From: Chloroflexi bacterium GWB2_49_20
GTDB taxonomy: Bacteria > Chloroflexota > Anaerolineae > Anaerolineales > Villigracilaceae
Length of the DNA: 64,000 nt
Direction of reading: 5' to 3'
NCBI GenBank assembly: GCA_001796335.1
Contig: MGMF01000001.1
Location: 294,657-358,656 of the forward strand
Made by a program: the position numbers and the translations under genes. This document shows positions 27,808 to 35,744 of the stretch, piece after piece; positions within the stretch are counted from its first letter, which is position 1; each line of letters begins with the position of its first letter. Below the pieces are notes generated by a model. That model searched no databases. It was not told where the DNA came from and saw only the letters and a program-made list of their open reading frames with translations.

Positions 27808-28677
27808 TTAACTTTCTATCCCTTCGAATAAATCTCGTTCCATATGCGGGGGAGGCGTGGCTGGGAATGCACGCATAAACGTGTCGCTCCAGCCAAGCCA
27901 GCGCTGCAACCACATTAAAGGCCCGCTGAAACCTCCTCCCTGGCTGGCATGACAGGCAGAAGCTTGTTCTTTCTGCCGCAACACCTGACGAATGGAAATC
28001 CTTGCATGAATGGGAAAATCACTCTCCATCAGCGAGGCCAGGTCAATATCCCTGTTCTTGCCAAAATGATGCGGATCTTGTCCCAACCACAGCAAGAGAC
28101 GCACTACTCCGCCTAAAAGGCGGCGTGAAAATGTGGAGTAATACAGTTTTTGGGGAGAATAGGTTGGCAGACCATTAATAACCCTACTGGGATCGCCCGC
28201 TATGCTAAAGGCTTCCACAGTTGCCCTGTGAATGGCGATATGGTCTGGATGGCGATAGCCTCCGATTGGGTCGAACGTGATGATAACCTGCGGACGAATC
28301 TCCCGGATATAGCCAGCCACTTGTTGTGCGACCTCGAATAATGAAGCTGCAGCCAGAGCCTGTGGGTGTTGATTGTCAGGTGAGCCGGGCATGCCCGAGT
28401 CGCGGTAACCAAGAAAATGCACGGCTTTTAAACCCAGCACCAAGGCTGCGCGGTGTAATTCATTCTCACGCATCTCGCCGATGGAAGCGAAACCGTTGAG
28501 ATCGGGCGGCGCTTCCCCTAATTCACCGCGTGTGGCACATATCAGATGAACTTTGTCTCCTCGATGAGCGTAAAGTGCCAGCGTACCGCCGGGACCAAAC
28601 GTCTCATCATCCGGATGGGCGAAAACGGCGAGCAATCGGCGGCTTGATGGTTTGGGAGGAGAGAAAGAATTGATCAT
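27808..28677 (-). CDS. PIG-L/LmbE-family zinc deacetylase
   Basis: This 289-aa protein has the PIG-L motifs AVFAHPDDETFGPGGTLA (AHPDDE, about 18-35) and GGYRHPDHIAIHRATVEA, which supply the zinc ligands and the catalytic Asp. Family members remove N-acetyl groups from GlcNAc-type sugars, for instance MshB and Bca in mycothiol and bacillithiol synthesis. Here it lies 42 nt upstream of the methyltransferase gene and 29 nt downstream of a flavodoxin-fold reductase. A role in making a thiol cofactor or a modified sugar is possible but not shown. Confidence 0.9.
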   Translation of the reverse strand: MINSFSPPKPSSRRLLAVFAHPDDETFGPGGTLALYAHRGDKVHLICATRGELGEAPPDLNGFASIGEMRENELHRAALVLGLKAVHFLGYRDSGMPGSPDNQHPQALAAASLFEVAQQVAGYIREIRPQVIITFDPIGGYRHPDHIAIHRATVEAFSIAGDPSRVINGLPTYSPQKLYYSTFSRRLLGGVVRLLLWLGQDPHHFGKNRDIDLASLMESDFPIHARISIRQVLRQKEQASACHASQGGGFSGPLMWLQRWLGWSDTFMRAFPATPPPHMERDLFEGIES

Positions 28678-28706
28678 AAATTTGCTCCTGACAATGTTGC
28701 TTGTCC

Positions 28707-29354
28707 TTACGGTCTGGGGAACTCAAAACAGGTTAATCGTTTGTAGATGAACGGCATCTGCCAGAGTGGATACGAACCCTGTTTTACCTCTAATGCCCTG
28801 GCCAACTTGCGGCCGAGGCTGGTTGCTTGTCTCAGGGCTTGGTCCCAATGGTGAGTGTGGGCCGCCATACCGGGTAATACCCTCTCTGCCTCGATCAATA
28901 ACTTGAAATTGACGTGCTTGAGCGCCGTCTTTTGTCCACCGCTGCGCCCTGCCTGAACAATGCCCGCCCCAACCTTCCAGATGCGGTTGCGAGCCAGCCA
29001 CTCATCCAGGTTACCTTCTTCCCTGGCTTGGAAATAGCCCGACATGCCCGTATTGCGGTTCCAAAAGTCAATCAACAGACCAGGCAAATTAAAGTCAAAC
29101 ACGGGCGCACCGTATAATACACCCTCAGATTGACAGGTTTGAATGTCGGACAGTAACCGCGCCATGTCGTCGCCTTGTGGGCAGGAGCCTCGGGCGCAGG
29201 CATAGCAACCCTTGCAATGCCGGATATCGTAATCGATCAAGTGGATCAGTGCAGTTTGAACATCTCGTCTTCTCGCTGCTTCCAGAGCCGCTTCCAACAA
29301 TTTGACCGTATGGCCGTTCTTCCGTGGACTGCCGTTTATGGCTAGAATTTTCAT
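28707..29354 (-). CDS. NAD(P)H-dependent FMN reductase/iron-sulfur flavoprotein-like
   Basis: This 215-aa flavodoxin-fold protein begins KILAINGSPRKNGHTVKLLEAAL, the FMN phosphate loop, and has CKGCYACARGSCPQGDDM (about 48-65), the cysteine motif of the NADPH-dependent FMN reductase/ISF group. YGAPVFDFNLPGLL is the flavin-contact region. It probably transfers electrons from a reduced cofactor to a small acceptor in the cytosol. AGGAG precedes the ATG. It lies in the same direction as the ArsA/MarR genes. Confidence 0.85.
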   Translation of the reverse strand: MKILAINGSPRKNGHTVKLLEAALEAARRRDVQTALIHLIDYDIRHCKGCYACARGSCPQGDDMARLLSDIQTCQSEGVLYGAPVFDFNLPGLLIDFWNRNTGMSGYFQAREEGNLDEWLARNRIWKVGAGIVQAGRSGGQKTALKHVNFKLLIEAERVLPGMAAHTHHWDQALRQATSLGRKLARALEVKQGSYPLWQMPFIYKRLTCFEFPRP

Positions 29355-29386
29355 GAGGCTTGTCTCCTATTTTATGCGTCGGGCTA

Positions 29387-29542
29387 TTATTTCTGTGTGA
29401 AGATGACCTTGACCGGTAATCCCACCAGCGAAACCGTTTCTTTTTTTAACAACCGTACCCACTCCGTAAGACCCCTGGCAACGCCCGGATGCCACAGGAG
29501 ATTACAATTCATTCTGGCTATGCCGGTTACGCTTAGCTCCAT
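29387..29542 (-). CDS. Small ORF of 51 codons, possible gene tail
   Basis: Starts at a TGATG junction with the broken methyltransferase and encodes 51 aa ending in TEWVRLLKKETVSLVGLPVKV. It has no recognised family. It could be the frameshifted C-terminus of that methyltransferase or a remnant of another gene. Confidence 0.3.
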   Translation of the reverse strand: MELSVTGIARMNCNLLWHPGVARGLTEWVRLLKKETVSLVGLPVKVIFTQK

Positions 29543-29812
29543 CAGTATTGTTCATTTCTAACCCGCTGATGGGCGGCCTCCACCTTGTCGGGCGATATAT
29601 CAACGGCAATCACCTTGCATCCGTATTTGCACGCCAGGCTGCAGGCCGTAGTGTTGAGCCTCCCGCCAATATCCAGAATGCATGTCATGGACCGATTTGG
29701 TAGGCGCGGGTCATCTCGTCGGTCTTTTCCCACCCACCAGGATGAAGCACCTCCAGGCTAGAATCGTAGATAAGGTTGTCGGTTTCTGATACTTTACCAT
29801 TGTTACTGATTC
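29542..29812 (-). pseudogene. Frameshifted SAM methyltransferase
   Basis: Right after the ArsA stop, one frame reads SSLEVLHPGGWEKTDEMTRAYQIGP and stops. The next frame continues MTCILDIGG, then CKVIAVDISPDKVEAAHQRV, and stops again at 29542. Joined, they form the N-terminal half of a class I methyltransferase with motif I (LDIGG) and the acidic VDIS strand. At least one frameshift, loss of a proper start and early truncation make it non-functional unless the assembly is wrong. An intact relative lies at 26972-27766. Confidence 0.7.
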
Positions 29813-29814
29813 CA

Positions 29815-30732
29815 TTAGCCGTAGAGAAGCTCACCGACCTGGCGTAAAGTGGATAGATCCGAAACATCGTGATCCAGCAGTGGCAGGCGGGTTTTGATCA
29901 GTCCATCGAAGCGATTTTCGATCTCACCCAGATAACGGTTCTGCAAATTAGCCCTTGCTTCCAAAAACCGGTTGCCTTCGATGACCTCGGGCAGGATGCA
30001 CTGATTTATAGCCAGCGATTGAACGGGGATGCCGAGCCTGTCCAATCCAGTGATGGCGCTGAATGTTTCCTCGATGGGCAATCGTTCAGGCAGCAGCACC
30101 ATAGTAAAGACTGTCGTTGAACGATTCCGCATGACATTCAACGCGTTTTCGTATCGTTGCTTATCCCGTTCCAAATCTTCAAATGAATTCCCGTCCATGT
30201 TCATCAGTTTCGCCAGCTCTCTGCCATCCTGGATCTGCTTTTGTAGGAATCCTGCCCAGTCAAAAGGTATCGCCAGCTCACGCAAGGTCTTGCCGGTGGG
30301 CGCTGTATCGAAGACGATAACCTCGCTATCCGGCTCTTCCAGGAAAGTGGCAAATTGATCGAAGGTCGCCATCTCATCCAGGCATGGGGTGCTGATGACC
30401 TCGTTGCCAAAGGTACCAGTCATCTGGGACATCATACTGTTCAGACGTTTGGTATAGACGCCTTTGGCATCACTCGGGTTTATGTTGAGTCCACACAGGT
30501 TTGGTACATGGTGAATAGGCACCCGTTCCTCGCCGCCAATAGGCTGGGCGAACATGGCGGAAAGGCTTACTGTGGGGTCGGTGGAGACGATCATGGTTTT
30601 GTAGCCCCTGTCTGCAAACCAGGTAGCTGTCGCCGTGGCGAGCGTTGTTTTACCAACCCCGCCTTTACCACCGAAGAATAGATACTTGGTATTTCCATCA
30701 GGTGACATAAGTTGCTGGAGCTGTTGATCCAT
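29815..30732 (-). CDS. ArsA/GET3-family anion-pump-like ATPase
   Basis: This 305-aa protein has the deviant Walker A FGGKGGVGKTTLATATA (about 20-36), the switch I-like STDPTVSLSAMF and the family signature FDTAPTGKTLREL. It is a single-domain ArsA-type ATPase rather than the duplicated form of plasmid arsenic pumps. The metal-site cysteines of true ArsA are not clear, and no ArsB/Acr3 permease is in the window. It lies 14 nt after the ArsD-like thioredoxin-fold gene and shares its promoter. It may deliver a metalloid or tail-anchored membrane protein, or serve a different redox partner. Confidence 0.88.
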   Translation of the reverse strand: MDQQLQQLMSPDGNTKYLFFGGKGGVGKTTLATATATWFADRGYKTMIVSTDPTVSLSAMFAQPIGGEERVPIHHVPNLCGLNINPSDAKGVYTKRLNSMMSQMTGTFGNEVISTPCLDEMATFDQFATFLEEPDSEVIVFDTAPTGKTLRELAIPFDWAGFLQKQIQDGRELAKLMNMDGNSFEDLERDKQRYENALNVMRNRSTTVFTMVLLPERLPIEETFSAITGLDRLGIPVQSLAINQCILPEVIEGNRFLEARANLQNRYLGEIENRFDGLIKTRLPLLDHDVSDLSTLRQVGELLYG

Positions 30733-30746
30733 TGTTTTTTCTCCTT

Positions 30747-31094
30747 TTATTTTGGGTTCGTGGTTGCCAGTGTTAGTAGTGCTGACTTGATGTTCTCAAG
30801 TTCCGGTATGCCATAAGAGATGGGTTTGCCGTTAATAAGAATGGCCGGAACTGGCAACTGCGCAGATTGGGACATGTTCATGAGCTCCGCCATGATTTGC
30901 TTGGACACGCCACCGAAAAAAGCAGTGGTCGCAGGCATAATTTTCACCTGTGCCATTATGCCTGTTTCAGAGATGGCTTGCTCGACAATCCGACGGGCTT
31001 GTTCATCCAGGGGAGCCATGCCAGGTATACAGCAGGCGGCTGAAATGATCACAATGCCCACAGATGTTTCCTTGCGACGAAAATCAAGTTCCAT
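30747..31094 (-). CDS. Thioredoxin-fold protein with vicinal cysteines, ArsD-like
   Basis: With the ATG at 31094 (AAAGGAGA 8 nt upstream) this is 115 aa; an upstream start at 31118 is less likely. It has a vicinal Cys21-Cys22 pair in ISAACCIPGMAP and a thioredoxin-like core ending LPVPAILINGKPISYGIPE. ArsD arsenic metallochaperones have a similar fold and a CC pair and hand As(III) to ArsA, encoded here just downstream. The other ArsD cysteine pairs are absent. The role is inferred from gene order. Confidence 0.65.
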   Translation of the reverse strand: MELDFRRKETSVGIVIISAACCIPGMAPLDEQARRIVEQAISETGIMAQVKIMPATTAFFGGVSKQIMAELMNMSQSAQLPVPAILINGKPISYGIPELENIKSALLTLATTNPK

Positions 31095-31126
31095 TGGATT
31101 AGTCTCCTTTACTTGCAAACTACATT

Positions 31127-31143
31127 ATTTGTATATACTAAAT
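31127..31143. promoter_or_regulatory. Putative MarR operator upstream of the ArsD-like/ArsA genes
   Basis: ATTTGTATATACTAAAT matches the left half and the outer right half of the perfect palindrome found upstream of the marR gene (31660-31676). It lies 33 nt before the ArsD-like start and just after the marR stop, the expected place for a second site of the same repressor. Confidence 0.5.
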
Positions 31144-31176
31144 ATATAAGTAAAAAAAGAGTGCGAACTAACGCGC

Positions 31177-31641
31177 TTAAGGAATACAACCATTCTTCCG
31201 CACTTTTTCGATAGCTGCAATGACCCGTTCCAAAACCTGCAGGATGCCATGCCGCTCATTCTGCGGGATTTCGGTTAACACCTTCCCGAAAAAATATTGC
31301 TGGGCTTCCTCCAGGTTGTGCCTTATTTCTTGCCCTTTTTCAGTGAGGCTCACTCTCACCACTCGGCGATCCTCATCATCAGCAGTACGGCGAACAAATC
31401 CTTTGTCAACCAGTTGATCAATCATGCGTGTCATCGTGCTGTTGGCTAATCCCATGGCTTCGCTCAACGCGTTCATCGTTATCCTCTCACTTTCAGGCAG
31501 GGTGAGGATGGTATAGCCCTGGGAAGCTGTCACGCGATATTGACCCATGCACATCTGATCGCAGAGTTCGTATTCCCTGACAAGACGGTAGACATAATGT
31601 TGCAGATTATTGGCAAAGGCCTCAAGTTGGCTTGCGCTCAT
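31177..31641 (-). CDS. MarR-family transcriptional regulator
   Basis: The ATG at 31641 with AAAAGGA upstream gives 154 aa. The winged helix-turn-helix includes MNALSEAMGLANSTMTRMIDQLVDKGFVRRTADDEDRRVVRVSLTEKGQE, a canonical MarR block. A CDQMCMGQ motif near the N-terminus carries two cysteines that could sense oxidants or metals. A perfect palindrome sits directly upstream and a related one before the next gene, so it probably represses itself and the ArsD-like/ArsA operon. Confidence 0.92.
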   Translation of the reverse strand: MSASQLEAFANNLQHYVYRLVREYELCDQMCMGQYRVTASQGYTILTLPESERITMNALSEAMGLANSTMTRMIDQLVDKGFVRRTADDEDRRVVRVSLTEKGQEIRHNLEEAQQYFFGKVLTEIPQNERHGILQVLERVIAAIEKVRKNGCIP

Positions 31642-31659
31642 GGAAAGTAATCCTTTTAT

Positions 31660-31676
31660 ATTTGTATTATACAAAT
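31660..31676. promoter_or_regulatory. Perfect 17-bp palindrome, MarR autoregulatory operator
   Basis: ATTTGTAT-T-ATACAAAT has 8-bp perfect arms around one base, 18 nt upstream of the marR start codon. Size and symmetry fit a MarR dimer site. Confidence 0.65.
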
Positions 31677-31726
31677 AATTCTTGATTTGTCAAGGCCCGG
31701 TTGACTTCTAAAACCGGTGTTGATCA

Positions 31727-31984
31727 ATGCTGGCAGAATGCTCATCGCCACAACGGCATGACTCCCACGGCTCGATAAGATTGAACTTTCATCACCTCGC
31801 GACAATGGATATAAGGTATCAGAGTCTTCTCTCTAGAAGTATAGATACATTAGAAAGTAAGCTAATGGAACTCCAAACACAATACTCCGCAAAGTGCCTT
31901 TGGCTGTCGAAATGGATAGATCTTGTTTTGTTTTTGTTTGGGGTGGCTCAAGCATTGTTTATTCTCGTTATCAACAATGTGTAA
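31727..31984 (+). CDS. Small hypothetical protein with one C-terminal membrane segment
   Basis: This frame of 85 codons ends in LSKWIDLVLFLFGVAQALFILVINN, one clear transmembrane helix. An internal ATG at 31805 would give about 59 aa and start closer to the plausible part. No ribosome site is convincing and no family is recognised. It may be a real small membrane protein or a remnant. Confidence 0.3.
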   Translation: MLAECSSPQRHDSHGSIRLNFHHLATMDIRYQSLLSRSIDTLESKLMELQTQYSAKCLWLSKWIDLVLFLFGVAQALFILVINNV

Positions 31985-32096
31985 ATAATTTGAAAACATG
32001 TATTTGGTTGGTGAGATTCTTTGATCTTACAAGAATTTAGGTAACAATTGGTGGTAATTCGATGATGGGGGAGAGAATCTGAAAATAAACTAAACC

Positions 32097-32125
32097 TTGA
32101 CAACAACTTTAGATTTGTTTACAAT
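32097..32125 (+). promoter_or_regulatory. Sigma-70-type promoter of the merR operon
   Basis: TTGACA (32097-32102) and TACAAT (32120-32125) are separated by 17 bp, close to consensus. TTTAGATTT occurs at 32108-32116 and again near 32143-32151, flanking the expected transcription start. The MerR ATG at 32163 follows AGGAG. Confidence 0.65.
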
Positions 32126-32162
32126 AAACCTGAAGTTTAAGTTTAGATTTAGGAGTAAAAAA

Positions 32163-32864
32163 ATGACTGAATCGAAATTTTACACGATCAGCCAGACTCT
32201 GGCGCAATTGCAGACCGAGTTTCCCGACCTTACCCTCAGCAGCCTGCGCTTCCTAGAAAAAGAAGGCATGCTTCAGCCTCACCGTACCCAGGGAGGTCAT
32301 CGACTCTACAGCGATGAGGAAATCGCCCGTATCCGCCTGATCAAACGCCTCCAGTCCCAGCGCTATTACCCTCTGGAAACCATCCGGCACATGCTGGGCA
32401 AATTGGAACATACCAAAGACATTGAAGGAGAGATGGCTTTCCTGGAATCGCTATATACACCCCTCAGCTACGATCCAGATTATAAGCCCCTCAGCCGCGA
32501 GCAACTGTCCGAGCGCACCGGCCTATCCCCCGCCGACATCCTCCGCCTGGAGGAGATGGGACTTCTCTTCCCTTATGCCAATGGCGCTGGACTTCGTCAC
32601 GATGAGGATGACCTGAAAACGGCGGAACTGGTCGCGCGGGAATTGAAATTGAATGCCATTATGGACGATTTCGCGCCTCTGGGAGCGGCCATGCGAACGC
32701 TCGTGCAGGAAGAGTTCGTCCTGTTCCGTAAACTGGCTGGCAATGACAATCCCCCAATCGAGCGCGCCCAACAACTCAAGGAAACGGCTGACCTGGTTCA
32801 CGCACTGTTGCGGGCGAAACTCTACCGCAAGATGATCCAAAGGAAGGGCGAAAGGCAAGTATGA
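32163..32864 (+). CDS. MerR-family regulator with two HTH-like domains
   Basis: From the ATG at 32163 (AGGAG upstream) this is 233 aa. The N-terminal MerR domain is clear: LTLSSLRFLEKEGMLQPHRTQGGHRLYSDEEIARIRLI, followed by a dimerisation helix. A second segment, LSREQLSERTGLSPADILRLEEMGLL (about 102-127), looks like another MerR-type helix-turn-helix start. The C-terminal part is helical. It heads an operon of a membrane methyltransferase-like protein, a small membrane protein and three NAD(P)-dependent enzymes. Its stop overlaps the next start by 4 nt. Confidence 0.88.
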   Translation: MTESKFYTISQTLAQLQTEFPDLTLSSLRFLEKEGMLQPHRTQGGHRLYSDEEIARIRLIKRLQSQRYYPLETIRHMLGKLEHTKDIEGEMAFLESLYTPLSYDPDYKPLSREQLSERTGLSPADILRLEEMGLLFPYANGAGLRHDEDDLKTAELVARELKLNAIMDDFAPLGAAMRTLVQEEFVLFRKLAGNDNPPIERAQQLKETADLVHALLRAKLYRKMIQRKGERQV

Positions 32865-33424
32865 AATTTCGTCGCTTTATCTACAGAACGCGTGGTCTCT
32901 ATCTCCTCGTCGCTCAAACGCTTATCCTGTGGTTCAAACAGCGCACCGGGTCGGATGTGTCCTTGCCATTCTACCTATCGCTGCTGACAATCGTCGCTGC
33001 CGCGCAAATTTTTCGCACTTGGGCAGCAGGATTCGTGGGGACAACTGCCCGCCAGCGTGAGACTCACGCCGATATTCTGTTGACTGCTGGTCCCTACGCT
33101 CACGTGCGCAACCCAATGTATTTGGGAAACCTGATTATTACCACGGCCATGGCGGCAATGTCTGGCCTGTGGTATGCCCTGCCCATTGCCTGGGCGGCTT
33201 ACGTCTTTGTTTACGCCAATGTGATCCCTTATGAAGAATCCTATCTGTGGGGGTTATTCAGTGAGGAATACAAAAAATATTTCCGGGCTGTACCGCGCTT
33301 GTTACCCACCCTGCGCGGTTACATCGCGAGACAGGGCGTCTTCCAATGGCGGGAAGGACTGGCAAACGAGACAGCCGCTTGGGTGGCTCTGCCAATCCTC
33401 TGTTTCTTTTTCTGGCAACTATAG
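32861..33424 (+). CDS. Isoprenylcysteine carboxyl methyltransferase/PEMT-like membrane methyltransferase
   Basis: This 187-aa integral membrane protein has several hydrophobic segments and the ICMT/phospholipid methyltransferase signature: GPYAHVRNPMYLGNLI (about 78-93) and, near the end, VIPYEESYLWGLFSEEYKKYFRAVPRLLP. Such proteins methylate lipids or thiols at the membrane with S-adenosylmethionine. It overlaps merR by 4 nt and is translated with it. Confidence 0.85.
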   Translation: MKFRRFIYRTRGLYLLVAQTLILWFKQRTGSDVSLPFYLSLLTIVAAAQIFRTWAAGFVGTTARQRETHADILLTAGPYAHVRNPMYLGNLIITTAMAAMSGLWYALPIAWAAYVFVYANVIPYEESYLWGLFSEEYKKYFRAVPRLLPTLRGYIARQGVFQWREGLANETAAWVALPILCFFFWQL

Positions 33425-33436
33425 CAAGGAACGAGA

Positions 33437-33826
33437 ATGAAAAACAATATCGTTCATTTGTCAATCATTTTCTATCTGCTTATCGTGGGACTGGTCTACG
33501 TTCCGACCATCGGCTTGTGGGGAAACATAGCGGGCCTGCGCGCCATGCATGTTGACATTCCACCATCGGCCAGTGATGCGGCTTTTCAAGTCAAAGCCTT
33601 GGCGAATTTCCTAGCCGGGGTGATCCTGCTCACCGGTTGCGCCGGGTTGCTCAGGCGGCAGGCTTGGGGAATACCTGTCACCGTGATAGGCCTGCTCTGC
33701 CAGATAAACATTTACATCGCAGAGATCATCATCTTCCGCTACCTGAACGCGATGGGCGCGGCCGCGGTGGTCATCCCACTGGATGCAGTCATTATCTATC
33801 ACCTCCTCCATGAAAAGGAAATTTGA
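33437..33826 (+). CDS. Hypothetical four-helix membrane protein
   Basis: This 129-aa protein has about four hydrophobic helices, with charged residues mainly at the termini. I do not recognise its family; size and layout resemble small DoxX-like or DUF-type membrane proteins. AAGGA precedes the ATG. It is the third gene of the merR operon, between the membrane methyltransferase and an NAD-dependent epimerase-like gene whose start follows by one base. Confidence 0.7.
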   Translation: MKNNIVHLSIIFYLLIVGLVYVPTIGLWGNIAGLRAMHVDIPPSASDAAFQVKALANFLAGVILLTGCAGLLRRQAWGIPVTVIGLLCQINIYIAEIIIFRYLNAMGAAAVVIPLDAVIIYHLLHEKEI

Positions 33827-33827
33827 A

Positions 33828-34862
33828 ATGTCAACGAACAACGAAAAGTATTTGATCACCGGCGCGACCGGCTTTATCGGCTCGCACCTGGCAAAAGACC
33901 TGGTTGAAAAAGGGAAGAGCATCAAATGTCTCGTCCGCCGGTCAAGCCCCGAAGCCTCCATTAAATTTTTGAGCGGGCTGGGAGCCGAGTTGGTTTACGG
34001 CGATCTAATTGATGAAAAGTCGCTTATGGAGGCTGTGAAAGGTGTCGGAACCGTTTTCCACCTGGGCGGCGGCGGGAGAGTGGACATGCCCGAAGACGTG
34101 TGCTTTCGCATAAACGTGGACGGCACGCGCAACCTGCTGGAGGCTTGTCTGCGACAGGGCGGAGTCGAAAGGTTCATCCACGTCAGCACGTGCGGAGTGA
34201 TGGGCGACGTCCAAAACCCGCCCGCTGATGAAACTTACCCCTACAACCCGGAGAATATGGCTTACGCCAGAGCAAAGACCGAGACGGAGAAAACAGCCCT
34301 CTCGTACAGAGACAGGTTATCTGTCCGCGTGGTGCGTTTTCCCCTCGCATACGGATCGCCCCTGATTGACGGCGATCTCTCCCAAATCGAAGGAGTCACT
34401 CCCATGTCCATGATCTTCTCCGCCGTCCAAAAGGGCCAGTGGATGTACTTCGGGGACGGAATGACGCTGATCCACTGCATCCACGTGGATGATATCGTGT
34501 GTGGGGTAGAACTTGCCGCTGAAAAAGGGAAGACCGGCGAGGTGTACATCCTGGCCGACGAGAAAGCCGTGCCGATGAAAACACTCGTCGAAATCTCCGC
34601 CAAGGCGTTGAATGTCCCTGCTCCCAGGCGTCACATCCCCCTGCCAGTGGCGATGACGATGGCGTTGTTGATGGAAGCGGTCGCCAGACTCACGCGCCGC
34701 AAACCCATGCTCACCCGTGAAGTGGTGCGCGGATTTACCGCCACACGCGCCTTCAACACCAGCAAGGCCAGGCGCGAGTTGGGCTTTCAACCGGCTTTCC
34801 GCTTGGAAGAGGGTATACAAGAGACCGTGAAATATTATCAAAAAAGAGGATACATCCAATGA
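33828..34862 (+). CDS. Extended SDR: NAD-dependent epimerase/dehydratase-like
   Basis: With the ATG at 33828 this is 344 aa; an upstream start at 33783 would overlap the preceding gene heavily. The cofactor loop is YLITGATGFIGSHLAKDL and the catalytic Tyr-x-x-x-Lys is MAYARAKTETEK. A Ser/Thr at VSTCGV completes the triad. It resembles dihydroflavonol-reductase/3-beta-hydroxysteroid-dehydrogenase-type epimerases. Together with two further SDR genes downstream it suggests modification of a lipid or isoprenoid. Its stop overlaps the next ATG by 4 nt. Confidence 0.88.
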   Translation: MSTNNEKYLITGATGFIGSHLAKDLVEKGKSIKCLVRRSSPEASIKFLSGLGAELVYGDLIDEKSLMEAVKGVGTVFHLGGGGRVDMPEDVCFRINVDGTRNLLEACLRQGGVERFIHVSTCGVMGDVQNPPADETYPYNPENMAYARAKTETEKTALSYRDRLSVRVVRFPLAYGSPLIDGDLSQIEGVTPMSMIFSAVQKGQWMYFGDGMTLIHCIHVDDIVCGVELAAEKGKTGEVYILADEKAVPMKTLVEISAKALNVPAPRRHIPLPVAMTMALLMEAVARLTRRKPMLTREVVRGFTATRAFNTSKARRELGFQPAFRLEEGIQETVKYYQKRGYIQ

Positions 34863-35743
34863 CTCAAACGAATAGTCATATGCAAGGCAAGGTTTGTCTG
34901 GTCACCGGCGCGACTTCTGGCATCGGCGAGGTGACAGCGCGGGCATTGGCACAGATGGGCGCCACCGTGATCGTGGTGGGACGCGACGCACAGCGCGGCG
35001 CAGCGACCCTCGAGCGGATCAAAAAGGCGGCGCCCACCGCCCAGGTCGAATTCATGCTGGCGGATCTCTCGTCGCAAGCGCAGGTTCGCCAACTTGCGCA
35101 GGAGTTCAAACTCAAATATTCACGGTTGGATGTGTTGGTGAACAACGCTGGAGCATGGTTGACCAGACACCAAGAGAGCGTGGACAGGATCGAAATGACT
35201 TTTGCTCTCAACCACCTGGGCTACTTTTTGCTGACAAACCTGCTTCTCGAAACACTTAAAACAAGCGCTCCTGCGCGCATTATTAATGTTTCGTCTTACG
35301 GTCACGAAGCGGGGCGGATGAATTTCGATGATCTGCAATTCCAACACAGGTATAACGGTATGCAAGCCTACCGGCAGTCCAAGCTCGCGAATATATTATT
35401 CACTTACGAACTGGCACGGCAGTTGACGGGGACAGGTGTCACAGTCAATGTCCTTAATCCGGGTCTGGTGGCGACCAATTTTGGTTTAAATAACTTTGGT
35501 CTTAACAACAGATGGTTGAAGAGCCTGTTGAGGCGAGTATACGCTTTGGCGGCGATCAGTCCGGAACAGGGAGCGCAGACGGCCATTTATTTAGCGGTTT
35601 CGCCGGAAGTGAAAAGTGTGACCGGCAAGTATTTCATGAAGGAAAAAGGAGCCCAATCTTCACCGGCTTCTTATGACATCGCGGCTGCTTCACGGTTGTG
35701 GCAATTGAGCCAGGCTTTGACCAAGATAAACAAGGAGAATTGA
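34859..35743 (+). CDS. Classical SDR, retinol-dehydrogenase-like
   Basis: This 294-aa protein has CLVTGATSGIGEVTARAL at the cofactor site, VNNAGAW, the catalytic Ser in IINVSSYGH and the Tyr/Lys in YRQSKLANILFTYEL. The long form and the C-terminal stretch resemble the retinol dehydrogenase/WW-domain oxidoreductase branch of SDRs. It is predicted to oxidise or reduce a hydrophobic alcohol or ketone. It overlaps the upstream gene by 4 nt and precedes a third SDR by one base. Confidence 0.9.
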   Translation: MTQTNSHMQGKVCLVTGATSGIGEVTARALAQMGATVIVVGRDAQRGAATLERIKKAAPTAQVEFMLADLSSQAQVRQLAQEFKLKYSRLDVLVNNAGAWLTRHQESVDRIEMTFALNHLGYFLLTNLLLETLKTSAPARIINVSSYGHEAGRMNFDDLQFQHRYNGMQAYRQSKLANILFTYELARQLTGTGVTVNVLNPGLVATNFGLNNFGLNNRWLKSLLRRVYALAAISPEQGAQTAIYLAVSPEVKSVTGKYFMKEKGAQSSPASYDIAAASRLWQLSQALTKINKEN

Positions 35744-35744
35744 C

